A DNA stretch of 14,911 bases from Evtepia sp. (GCA_020025735.1 JAHHRP010000035.1:1-14911), one strand, 5' to 3'. Counted from the first letter of the stretch, positions 7,337 to 14,597 are shown. Made by a program: numbers and translations. The notes: a model not told the origin generated them from the letters alone.

Positions 7337-7414
7337 TTTATTCACTATAAACGCTTTTTATTCGCTATTTCCGTCATTTTAACCAAACGATGTGGAAATT
7401 TACCCGTATCGTTT
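7337..7414. promoter_or_regulatory. Repeats upstream of the carA promoter, possible regulator sites
   Basis: TTTATTCACTAT (7337-7348) recurs as TTTATTCGCTAT (7357-7368), a 12-mer with one mismatch repeated exactly 20 bp apart, about two helical turns. Then AAACGAT (7385-7391) and ATCGTTT (7408-7414) form a perfect 7-bp inverted repeat around an AT-rich centre. Both lie 25-100 bp upstream of the -35 box. I cannot assign them to ArgR or another known regulator. Confidence 0.35.
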
Positions 7415-7438
7415 TCCTTCCTGCAACACACTTCAACA

Positions 7439-7467
7439 TTGACGGAAGAGAGATTTTCCGATATACT
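7439..7467 (+). promoter_or_regulatory. SigA-type promoter of carA-carB
   Basis: TTGACG (7439-7444) is followed after 17 nt by TATACT (7462-7467). The start would be near 7474, giving a leader of about 75 nt in which I see no attenuator or PyrR-type antiterminator. Confidence 0.88.
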
Positions 7468-7548
7468 TAAATGTTAGAAAATTATGTTTTTCCCCGAAAT
7501 TTCCAAAGAAAATAACCGTTTGATTCCGATTATGGATGGAGGGACACA

Positions 7549-8622
7549 ATGAAGAAAGCATATCTCTATTTGGAAAACGGTCAGGTCCTGGAAGGACAGA
7601 GCTTTGGCGCTTGCGGCACTGCCATGGGCGAGCTGGTCTTTACCACTGGCATGACTGGCTGCACGGAAAGCCTGACCGATCCCAGCTACTATGGACAGCT
7701 GGTCGTTTACACCTTCCCCCAGTTTGGCAACTACGGCATCTGTCACGAAGACAAGGAGAGTCCCCACTGCCAGATGGGCGGTGTGATCGTCCGGGAATAT
7801 TGCAGCACCCCCTCCAACTTCCGCTGCGACGAATCTGTGGATTCTTTTCTAAAAGCCCAGAATGTAGTGGGGATCGCCGGAGTGGACACCCGTGTGCTCA
7901 CGCAGATGCTCCGGGATGGCGGCGTACTCAACGCAGTCATCACCACCGAGGAGACTAAGCCTGACCTCGCTGCTCTAAAAGCCTACCGAGTGGAACAGTC
8001 TGTGGAGAACACCAGCTGCACCGAGATCCAAGTCCTCCCGCCCCAGGGAGATAAAACACACAATGTTGCCTTGCTGGACTACGGTGCCAAGGAAAGCATC
8101 TGTCGCTCCCTGCTGGCCCGGGGATGTACGGTCACGGTCTACCCTTACAATACCCCCGCCGAGGAAATCTTGGCCGCTGGCCAGGATGGGGTGATGCTCT
8201 CCAACGGCCCCGGTAACCCGGCGGACAATTCTTTCTGTATCCAGCAGATCCAAAAACTTTTTGGCGCTCTGCCCATGTTCGGCATTGGACTGGGACACCA
8301 AATGATGGCACTGGCCGCCGGTGCCATGACCAAAAAGCTGAAGTTCGGCCACCGGGGAGCAAATCAGCCTTCCATGGATCTGGAAACTGGGAAGGTCTTG
8401 ATTACCACCCAGAACTACGGCTATGCCATAGACGAGGCTTCCTTGGCAGGCACAGGAGGAAAGATGCGATTCGTCAATGTCAACGACGGCACCTGCGAAG
8501 GGGTGGACTACCCTGCTTCCCATGCCTTCTCCCTCCAGTTCCATCCCGAGGCACACGGGGTTTCTCTGGAAGGCTATTCTGCCTTTGACCGCTTTATTGA
8601 CATGATGAAGGAGGGCTTGTAA
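7549..8622 (+). CDS. carA: Carbamoyl-phosphate synthase small subunit, glutaminase nucleophile missing
   Basis: The small subunit of carbamoyl-phosphate synthase normally hydrolyses glutamine and channels ammonia to CarB. The N-terminal CarA domain is recognisable (FTTGMTGCTESLTDPSYYGQ, GIAGVDTRVLT), followed by a class I glutaminase domain with LSNGPGNP and a C-terminal FHPEA holding His332 and Glu334. The catalytic elbow reads FGIGLGHQ where the family has FGICLGHQ: the nucleophilic Cys is Gly247 (codon GGA at 8287-8289). Nearby conserved spots have also moved (QNYG for QNHG, HRGANQP for HHGGNHP, GPGNP for GPGDP). The protein is 357 aa, near normal length. The start ATG follows GGAGGG (7538-7543). 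Its stop codon overlaps the carB ATG by 1 nt, so the two are translationally coupled. It should support complex formation but not glutamine hydrolysis, so the enzyme would use free ammonia. Confidence 0.93.
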   Translation: MKKAYLYLENGQVLEGQSFGACGTAMGELVFTTGMTGCTESLTDPSYYGQLVVYTFPQFGNYGICHEDKESPHCQMGGVIVREYCSTPSNFRCDESVDSFLKAQNVVGIAGVDTRVLTQMLRDGGVLNAVITTEETKPDLAALKAYRVEQSVENTSCTEIQVLPPQGDKTHNVALLDYGAKESICRSLLARGCTVTVYPYNTPAEEILAAGQDGVMLSNGPGNPADNSFCIQQIQKLFGALPMFGIGLGHQMMALAAGAMTKKLKFGHRGANQPSMDLETGKVLITTQNYGYAIDEASLAGTGGKMRFVNVNDGTCEGVDYPASHAFSLQFHPEAHGVSLEGYSAFDRFIDMMKEGL

Positions 8623-11600
8623 TGCCGAAGGATACATCCATCAAAAAGGTACTTGTGATCGGTTCTGGCCCCATTGTCATCGGCCAGGCTGCTGAGTTTG
8701 ACTACGCTGGAACCCAAGCCTGCCGGGTATTGAAACAGGAAGGGGTTGAGACCATCTTGGTCAACTCCAATCCCGCCACCATCATGACCGACAGTTCCAT
8801 GGCTGACGCAGTCTATTTAGAACCGTTGACCACCGAAACCATCAAACGTATCATTCTTGACACAAAGCCTGATAGTCTTTTGGCTGGTTTGGGAGGCCAA
8901 ACCGGTCTGACCATCGCCATGGAACTGGCGCATGAAGGTTTCCTAAACGCACATAACGTCCGGCTTATCGGCACCAATGCCGATGCCATCGACAAGGCCG
9001 AAGATCGGCAGCTGTTCAAGGACGCCATGGCCCGTATCGGTCAGCCTACCATCCCCTCGGACACCGCCAGCGACATCGAAACCTGTCTGGCCATTGCTGA
9101 CCGCATTGGTTACCCGGTTATTGTTCGGCCTGCCTTCACCCTGGGCGGCGGCGGCGGCGGCGTAGCCTATAACGCCGAGCAGCTGCGGGAAGTGGGTTCT
9201 GTGGGCTTAGACTATTCCCCCATCACCCAGGTTCTCATTGAAAAATACATTTTTGGCTGGAAAGAAATCGAATTTGAGGTCATGCGGGACCACAAAGGGA
9301 CTGCCATCACCATCTGCTCTATGGAAAACTTCGATCCTGTGGGCATCCATACCGGGGACTCTATCGTGGTGGCCCCCGCTCTGACCTTGGGGGACAAGGA
9401 ATATCAGATGCTCCGCTCGGCAGCCCTGAAGATCATCGAGGAGTTGGGCATCGAAGGTGGCTGCAACTGCCAGTTCGCTCTGAATCCCGACAGTTTTGAG
9501 TATGCCGTCATCGAGGTCAATCCCCGTGTTTCTCGCTCCTCTGCACTGGCCTCCAAGGCCACTGGGTATCCCATCGCTAAAATCACCGCCAAGATCGCCT
9601 TGGGATACAGCTTGGATGAAATCAAGAACGACGTCACAGGCGAGACCTATGCCTGCTTTGAACCTGCTGTTGACTATGTCGTCGTCAAGTTCCCAAAATG
9701 GCCTTTTGACAAGTTCCATGGGACCAGCCGAAAGCTTGGTTCCCAGATGAAGGCCACTGGTGAGGTGATGTCCATTGAACACACCTTTGAAGCCGCCCTG
9801 ATGAAGGCCATCCGGGGCGCAGAGATCAAGCTGGACAGTCTGCACTATGAGGATACCACTGGCAGAACGCTGGATGAACGGCTGTCCTCCATGGACGACC
9901 TGCGGCTGTTCACGATTTTTGAGGCGCTCTCCCAAGGCGTAAGCGTGGAACACATCCACGAGATCACCAGAATTGACCCTTGGTTCATCTGTAAACTCCA
10001 GAACCTGGTAAACTTTGAGGCTTCCCTGAAAAACGGTATGACAGAAGCCCTCTATCTCCAAGGCAAAAAATACAGCTACCTTGACAAAACCCTGGCCCGG
10101 CTGGCTGGGACAGAAGTGACTTCCCTCCCCCACCGGATGCCCAGCTATAAGATGGTAGACACCTGTGCGGCCGAGTTCCAGGCCCAGACTCCCTATTTTT
10201 ATGCTACCTATGATGCGCACTGTGATGCCCGGTCCTTCCCCCGCTCCAATCGTGACACCGTCATTGTTTTGGGTTCCGGCCCCATCCGTATTGGCCAGGG
10301 CATCGAATTTGATTACAGCTCCGTCCACTGTGTGCAGACCTTAAAGAAACTTGGTTATGATGTGGTCATCATCAACAACAATCCAGAAACCGTCTCCACA
10401 GACTATGACACTGCGGATCGTCTGTACTTCGAACCCCTCACCCCTGAGGATGTCATGGGCGTCATTGCGGTAGAAAAGCCTGTGGGTGTCGTGGTCGCTT
10501 TCGGTGGCCAGACCGCCATCTCTCTGACTGAGTTTTTGGACCAGCAAGGCATCCCCATTCTGGGCACTTCCGCCGACAGCATCGACATGGCTGAGGATCG
10601 AGGCCGTTTTGATGCGCTTCTGGAGGATCTAAATATCCGCCGCCCCAAGGGCATGAGTGTGACAACGCTGGACGAAGCACTGAACGCCTCCGAATCCCTG
10701 GGGTTCCCCGTTCTCCTGCGCCCCTCCTACGTCATCGGCGGGCAGAATATGGTCATCGCCCACGGTCCTGAGGATGTGGAGAAATATATGGGAATCATTC
10801 TCTCCGGGGGCATCAAGAACGATGTGCTAGTTGATAAATATATGCCTGGTACCGAGCTGGAAGTGGATGTGATTTCTGATGGCACAGACGTACTTATGCC
10901 AGGTATCATGGAACATATCGAGCGGGCAGGTGTCCACAGTGGTGACTCCATTGCGGTCTATCCCCCTTATAGCCTCACCGACAAAATGACCCAAGTCGTG
11001 GTAGAATGCTCAGAAAAACTGGCCTTGGCACTGGGCACCAAAGGTCTGGTCAATATCCAGTATCTGGTTTATCATGGAGAACTGTTCGTCATTGAGGTCA
11101 ATCCTCGCGCTTCCCGGACCATCCCCTATCTGAGCAAAGTCACTGGCATTCCTATGGTAGATCTGGCCACTAAGATTATGATGGGTGCCTCTTTAAAGGA
11201 ACTTGGTTATTCCACTGGTCTGTGGAAAATCCCGCCTTATTATGCGGTCAAGGTTCCTGTCTTTTCCTTTGAGAAGATCACCGATGCAAACTCCCTTTTA
11301 GGTCCCGAGATGAAGTCTACTGGTGAGGTGCTGGGGTTGGGTCGGACCTTCAACGAGGCCATCTACAAAGGATTTTCTGCCGCCGGCTATCACCACTATG
11401 CTAATAAGGGTGTCTTATTGAGTGTAGAGAACCATGAACTGCCTGAGGTAGTGGGATTGGCCAAAAAATTCCACGACCTTGGTATGCCCATGTATGCCAC
11501 CAAGGACACCGCCAACGCCATTCGCTCCCTGGGCATCCAGGTCCACGAGGTCCCCAATATCGTCCAGGGTTCCGAGAGCTATCAACTGATGGAGGATGGA

Positions 11601-12644
11601 AAAATCGGTCTGATCGTCTATACTGGTGCCCTGTACGATGACACCATCCGGGAGTACATCGCGCTGCACCGGGAGGCTGTGCGCCACTCCATCGCCTGCA
11701 TCACTGCACTGGACACGGCCAACGCCATGGCCAACATGATGGCCAGCCGTTTCCACCTGTTCAACACTGAGCTTGTGGACCTGAACCACATGAGAAAAGA
11801 ACGGCAGCTGCTCCCCTTCGCCAAGATGCAGGGATGCGGCAACGATTACATCTTCTTCGATAACCGCCAGGGTCTTGTTTCCAGTCCTGGTTCCCTATGC
11901 GTGAGTTTGTGTGATCGGCACTACGGCATTGGCGGCTATGGCATTGTCCTCATCGAAGAGTCCCAAGTCGCCGATGCCAAAATGCGCATTTTTAACCGGG
12001 ATGGTACCGAAGGTGCCATGGCAGGCAACGCCATCCGGTGCGTAGGCAAGTATCTCTATGACAAGGGAATCGTGAGAAAAGAATACATGACCATCGAAAC
12101 CGCTGGTGGTATCAAGAGCCTGCTGCTCTATACCCGCAACGGCAAAGCCAACACCATCAGTGTCGGTATGGGGAAAGCAGACTTGGACTCCATGAATCTT
12201 CCGACCACCCTCCCTGGAAGCACCATCATCAACCGTCCAGTGGACATCGCAGGTGAAACCTATCACATCACCTGTGCCAGTGTAGGCAATCCCCACTGTG
12301 TGGTCTTCTGTGATGACCCCTCTGCCTTGGATCTGGAAACCCTTGGTCCCAAGTTTGAGTATGCGGAATATTTCCCTGAACGGATCAACACTGAATTTGT
12401 CCGTCTCGTCAATGCCGACACCCTGCGTATGCGGGTCTATGAGCGAGGCAATGGTGAGACTGTGGCCTGCGGTACTGGTGCCTGCGCTGCTGTCATCGCT
12501 GCCACAGAGAACGGCTATGTGGAAAAAGGCAAAGATATCACCGTCAAACTGGTGGGCGGTGATCTTGTGGTCAACTACTCTGACCACGAAGTCATTCTTA
12601 CGGGCGATGCTGTCATGGTTTATGAGGGCACCGTAGAATACTAA
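8622..12644 (+). CDS. carB: Carbamoyl-phosphate synthase large subunit fused to a DapF-like domain
   Basis: A 1340-aa protein. Residues about 1-1056 are a full CarB. The first ATP-grasp half (bicarbonate phosphorylation) carries IEVNPRVSRSSALASKATG. The second half (carbamate phosphorylation) starts with VLGSGPIRIGQGIEFDY near 545 and carries IEVNPRASRTIPYLSKVTG. The allosteric MGS-like domain ends in CITALDTANAMANMM. The glycine loop of the first half is six glycines (175-180) where the family has GG(T/S)GGG. Residues about 1057-1340 are a complete diaminopimelate-epimerase fold with no stop or frameshift between the parts. CarB is usually about 1060-1075 aa, so the extra 284 aa are an added domain. 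AAGGAGGG lies just upstream of the start, within carA. The protein makes carbamoyl phosphate for arginine and pyrimidines; the role of the added domain is unknown. Confidence 0.95.
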   Translation: MPKDTSIKKVLVIGSGPIVIGQAAEFDYAGTQACRVLKQEGVETILVNSNPATIMTDSSMADAVYLEPLTTETIKRIILDTKPDSLLAGLGGQTGLTIAMELAHEGFLNAHNVRLIGTNADAIDKAEDRQLFKDAMARIGQPTIPSDTASDIETCLAIADRIGYPVIVRPAFTLGGGGGGVAYNAEQLREVGSVGLDYSPITQVLIEKYIFGWKEIEFEVMRDHKGTAITICSMENFDPVGIHTGDSIVVAPALTLGDKEYQMLRSAALKIIEELGIEGGCNCQFALNPDSFEYAVIEVNPRVSRSSALASKATGYPIAKITAKIALGYSLDEIKNDVTGETYACFEPAVDYVVVKFPKWPFDKFHGTSRKLGSQMKATGEVMSIEHTFEAALMKAIRGAEIKLDSLHYEDTTGRTLDERLSSMDDLRLFTIFEALSQGVSVEHIHEITRIDPWFICKLQNLVNFEASLKNGMTEALYLQGKKYSYLDKTLARLAGTEVTSLPHRMPSYKMVDTCAAEFQAQTPYFYATYDAHCDARSFPRSNRDTVIVLGSGPIRIGQGIEFDYSSVHCVQTLKKLGYDVVIINNNPETVSTDYDTADRLYFEPLTPEDVMGVIAVEKPVGVVVAFGGQTAISLTEFLDQQGIPILGTSADSIDMAEDRGRFDALLEDLNIRRPKGMSVTTLDEALNASESLGFPVLLRPSYVIGGQNMVIAHGPEDVEKYMGIILSGGIKNDVLVDKYMPGTELEVDVISDGTDVLMPGIMEHIERAGVHSGDSIAVYPPYSLTDKMTQVVVECSEKLALALGTKGLVNIQYLVYHGELFVIEVNPRASRTIPYLSKVTGIPMVDLATKIMMGASLKELGYSTGLWKIPPYYAVKVPVFSFEKITDANSLLGPEMKSTGEVLGLGRTFNEAIYKGFSAAGYHHYANKGVLLSVENHELPEVVGLAKKFHDLGMPMYATKDTANAIRSLGIQVHEVPNIVQGSESYQLMEDGKIGLIVYTGALYDDTIREYIALHREAVRHSIACITALDTANAMANMMASRFHLFNTELVDLNHMRKERQLLPFAKMQGCGNDYIFFDNRQGLVSSPGSLCVSLCDRHYGIGGYGIVLIEESQVADAKMRIFNRDGTEGAMAGNAIRCVGKYLYDKGIVRKEYMTIETAGGIKSLLLYTRNGKANTISVGMGKADLDSMNLPTTLPGSTIINRPVDIAGETYHITCASVGNPHCVVFCDDPSALDLETLGPKFEYAEYFPERINTEFVRLVNADTLRMRVYERGNGETVACGTGACAAVIAATENGYVEKGKDITVKLVGGDLVVNYSDHEVILTGDAVMVYEGTVEY
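11790..12641 (+). other. DapF-like domain of the CarB fusion, first catalytic Cys replaced
   Basis: From Met1057 the sequence follows diaminopimelate epimerase from end to end: FAKMQGCGNDYIFFD, NRDGTEG.AGNAIRCVGKYL, SVGNPHCVVF (Asn1223, His1225) and ERGNGETVACGTGACA with Glu1274, Arg1275 and Cys1283, the second catalytic Cys. True DapF uses a Cys pair as the two acid/base groups. Here the first, normally in EMCGNAIRC, is Ala1134 (GCA at 12021-12023). The conserved GIGADG is GIGGYG, losing its Asp. No ribosome binding site precedes Met1057, so separate translation is unlikely. DAP epimerase activity by the usual two-Cys mechanism is not expected. It could be a one-base isomerase, a ligand sensor or a structural part. 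Confidence 0.88.
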
Positions 12645-12664
12645 TCCCTCTCCTCCTTATCCGC

Positions 12665-12707
12665 AAAGAGCAGGCCCTTGGCACAGACCAAAGGGTCTGC
12701 TCTTTTT
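12665..12707 (+). terminator. Intrinsic terminator of carA-carB
   Basis: The long stem 12665-12681 with 12688-12705 has one mismatch and one bulge and ends in a T run to 12707. It starts 20 nt after the carB stop codon. Confidence 0.94.
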
Positions 12708-12791
12708 CTCCTCTGGGATGTTCTCTTCCAGCAAACTTCCCCTCAGTTCTCAAAACAGGTACCTTTCTTTTCCCCTCCTCATAGAATACAT

Positions 12792-12828
12792 TGTCTTCAG
12801 CCGGATAGGAACCTGCTCGGCTGAGACA
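12792..12828 (+). promoter_or_regulatory. Hairpin in the leader of the ZIP transporter gene
   Basis: TGTCTTCAGCCG (12792-12803) pairs with CGGCTGAGACA (12818-12828), an 11-bp stem with a single bulged T and a small AGG/CCT stem inside. No T run follows, so it is not an intrinsic terminator. It ends about 10 nt before the AGGAGG of the transporter gene. It could control translation, protect the RNA or bind a protein. It does not match the NiCo or yybP-ykoY metal riboswitches as I know them, and I found no convincing promoter in the 143 nt between the carB terminator and the start codon. Confidence 0.4.
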
Positions 12829-12850
12829 GATCATCCTGAGGAGGAATTCT

Positions 12851-13669
12851 ATGCTTGACAGCTTTTTCCAGATGTCCTATCCTGCCCAGGCTCTGGTAGC
12901 TACCCTAATGACCTGGGCCTTGACTGCCCTTGGAGCCTGTGTGGTCTTTCTCATGCGGCAGCCCAACCAAAACGTAATGGATGCCATGCTAGGTCTGGCT
13001 GGTGGTGTAATGGTCGCTGCTGCGTTCTGGTCACTGCTTTCCCCTGCCATTGAAATGTCAGAGAGTCTGGGGATGATCCCCTGGATGACCGTCTTGATCG
13101 GCTTTATGGGTGGGGGAATCCTACTGTTTTTTGGCGATCGGCTGTTTACCCGTCTCAGCGCAAAGCGAGCGCTTTTGCTTCATGCTGACCAAGAAAAACA
13201 ACACGGGCTGAAACGCTGTGCCATGTTGGTCTTCTCTATCACATTACACAACATTCCAGAAGGGATGGCTATTGGAGTGGCCTTTGGTTCTCTTGCTTAT
13301 TCTTTGGAAAGCTCCACCTTGGCCGGTGCTTGGATGCTGGCCTTGGGAATTGGCCTGCAAAATTTACCGGAAGGAATGGCCGTCAGCCTCCCCCTGCGCC
13401 GGGAGGGCTATACCACAAAGCAATCCTTTTTCTACGGACAGCTCAGCGGCGTGGTGGAACCGATCGCTGCCGTACTCGGTGCGCTGCTGGTGTTGAAAGT
13501 CCGCACCTGCCTGCCCTTCCTGCTGGCGTTTGCCGCAGGTGCTATGATCTATGTGGTGGTAGAGGAACTCATCCCAGAAAGCCAGACCAACAAAAATAAA
13601 GATTGGATGGCCCTCTTTACATTGGTTGGCTTTTCTGTCATGATGGTTCTGGATGTTGCTCTGGGATAG
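12851..13669 (+). CDS. ZIP-family metal transporter, GufA/ZIP11-like
   Basis: A 272-aa membrane protein with about eight hydrophobic segments that should import Zn2+ or another divalent metal. The two metal-site motifs of the GufA branch are intact: HNIPEGMA at 133-140 and QNLPEGMA at 170-177, followed by SLPLRREG. A third conserved pair, Glu203-Pro204 in SGVVEPIAA, and the EELIPES motif near 238 complete the pattern. A short His-containing cytoplasmic loop (about 104-121) lies before the first motif. The ATG follows GAGGAGGAA. It is followed after 34 nt by the reductase-like mini-gene, probably in the same transcript. Which metal it carries cannot be read from the sequence. Confidence 0.92.
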   Translation: MLDSFFQMSYPAQALVATLMTWALTALGACVVFLMRQPNQNVMDAMLGLAGGVMVAAAFWSLLSPAIEMSESLGMIPWMTVLIGFMGGGILLFFGDRLFTRLSAKRALLLHADQEKQHGLKRCAMLVFSITLHNIPEGMAIGVAFGSLAYSLESSTLAGAWMLALGIGLQNLPEGMAVSLPLRREGYTTKQSFFYGQLSGVVEPIAAVLGALLVLKVRTCLPFLLAFAAGAMIYVVVEELIPESQTNKNKDWMALFTLVGFSVMMVLDVALG

Positions 13670-13703
13670 ACTCCCATTCAAAATCATATCAGGAGGCAGA
13701 ATA

Positions 13704-13904
13704 ATGGGTGTTCGCTTGAATGAGGATAAGGAACTCGTAGCCAGAATTCGAGAAGGACTGAAGAGGAAAGGCGGCTACTGTCCCTGTAAATTGGAACCCT
13801 CTCCGTCCAACAAGTGCATCTGTCAAGAGTTCAAGGATCAGATTGCCGATCCCAATTACGAAGGCTATTGTCACTGTATGCTCTACTACAAGTCTAGGGA
13901 CTAA
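13704..13904 (+). CDS. Small ferredoxin-thioredoxin reductase catalytic-subunit-like protein
   Basis: A 66-aa protein with three Cys pairs in the order of the catalytic (beta) subunit of ferredoxin:thioredoxin reductase: CPC at 26-28, CIC at 38-40 and CHC at 56-58. In that enzyme four of these Cys hold a [4Fe-4S] cluster and two form the redox disulfide. The spacing here is 9 and 15 residues, not the 16 and 8 of the plant and cyanobacterial CPC-CPC-CHC signature. GYCHCMLYYK resembles the GxCHCxLY ending of the family. The ATG at 13704 follows AGGAGG (13691-13696) with 7-nt spacing; a longer in-frame start at 13653 would overlap the transporter gene and lacks such a site. No partner subunit is adjacent. 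A role in thiol redox control or iron-sulfur binding is inferred. Confidence 0.78.
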   Translation: MGVRLNEDKELVARIREGLKRKGGYCPCKLEPSPSNKCICQEFKDQIADPNYEGYCHCMLYYKSRD

Positions 13905-13923
13905 AAGGATTGCCCGCATAGTT

Positions 13924-13960
13924 TTCCTTGGTCATTCATATAGTTCAGATAGTCAAGGAA
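13924..13960 (+). repeat. Short inverted repeat upstream of the SSB-like gene
   Basis: TTCCTTG (13924-13930) and CAAGGAA (13954-13960) form a perfect 7-bp inverted repeat with a 23-nt centre, just before the ribosome binding site of the SSB-like gene. It could be a weak hairpin or an operator, or chance. Confidence 0.25.
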
Positions 13961-13979
13961 CTTTGGAGGCGGTCTGAAC

Positions 13980-14597
13980 ATGGAACAAAAGGAAAATCGG
14001 GCGGTCCTGCGGGGAACCGTCGCCGGAGATGCCGTCCTGTCCCATCAGGTCCACGGCATTGACTTCTATCGTTTTCCCCTGGCAGTCCCCCGGCTATCAG
14101 GGCGGGAGGATGTGCTAAACATTCTTTATCCTGGTCCAGCGGCAGCACTGCCAGCATCGGGGGACTATGTGGAGGTAACGGGCCAGGTCCGTTCCTTCAA
14201 TAACCGAAGTGGCGTTGGCAGCCGTCTGGTTATCACCGTGCTGGCCCGGTCTATAACACCGGGGATTGGAGAACCCTGCAACCAAGTCTTCCTTCAGGGA
14301 ACACTGTGCAAAACTCCTGTCCTCCGGCAAACCCCTCTGGGCCGAGATATCTGTGATCTTCTGCTGGCGGTCAACCGCCGTTATCGGCGGGCCGATTATC
14401 TACCCTGCATTGCCTGGGGAACGCTTGCTCTTCGGTGTGGGCAGATGGACACAGGGGAATCCCTCTGCCTGGAGGGGCGGCTGCAAAGCCGTGTATATCG
14501 AAAAACCATCGGCGAGACCGTCCAAGAACGGACCGCCTTTGAGATTTCCATTGCCTGTCTGCTCCCGCCCCAGGAGGAGGAAGATCCTTCGTTTTGA
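13980..14597 (+). CDS. Single-stranded DNA-binding-like protein with two tandem OB folds
   Basis: A 205-aa protein of two similar halves. The second half (about 100-195) is clearly SSB/PriB-like: NQVFLQGTL, TPLGRDICDLLLAVNRRY, YLPCIAWG, ESLCLEGRLQSRVY. The first half (about 5-95) has the same strand pattern in weaker form (RAVLRGTVAG, DFYRFPLAV, DYVEVTGQVRS). SSB proteins coat single-stranded DNA in replication and repair. This one lacks the usual Gly/Pro-rich tail and DDDIPF-type tip but ends in an acidic EEEDPSF that loosely resembles such a tip. It is probably not the main replicative SSB; two OB folds in one chain are reminiscent of Deinococcus-type SSB or PriB relatives. The ATG follows GGAGG with about 10-nt spacing. 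Confidence 0.78.
   Translation: MEQKENRAVLRGTVAGDAVLSHQVHGIDFYRFPLAVPRLSGREDVLNILYPGPAAALPASGDYVEVTGQVRSFNNRSGVGSRLVITVLARSITPGIGEPCNQVFLQGTLCKTPVLRQTPLGRDICDLLLAVNRRYRRADYLPCIAWGTLALRCGQMDTGESLCLEGRLQSRVYRKTIGETVQERTAFEISIACLLPPQEEEDPSF

Noticed and set aside
7532..7552. Six-codon frame (MDGGTQ) whose TGA overlaps the carA ATG
   Set aside because: It has no ribosome binding site, and its codons simply contain the carA ribosome binding site; overlap by chance is likely.
8287..8289. CarA Cys-to-Gly as a sequencing error
   Set aside because: Two substitutions would be needed within one codon while the surrounding motif is intact, and nearby family positions have also drifted.
9207..10328. 373-codon minus-strand open frame inside carB
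   Set aside because: It is a shadow of CarB, which has complete family motifs on the other strand.
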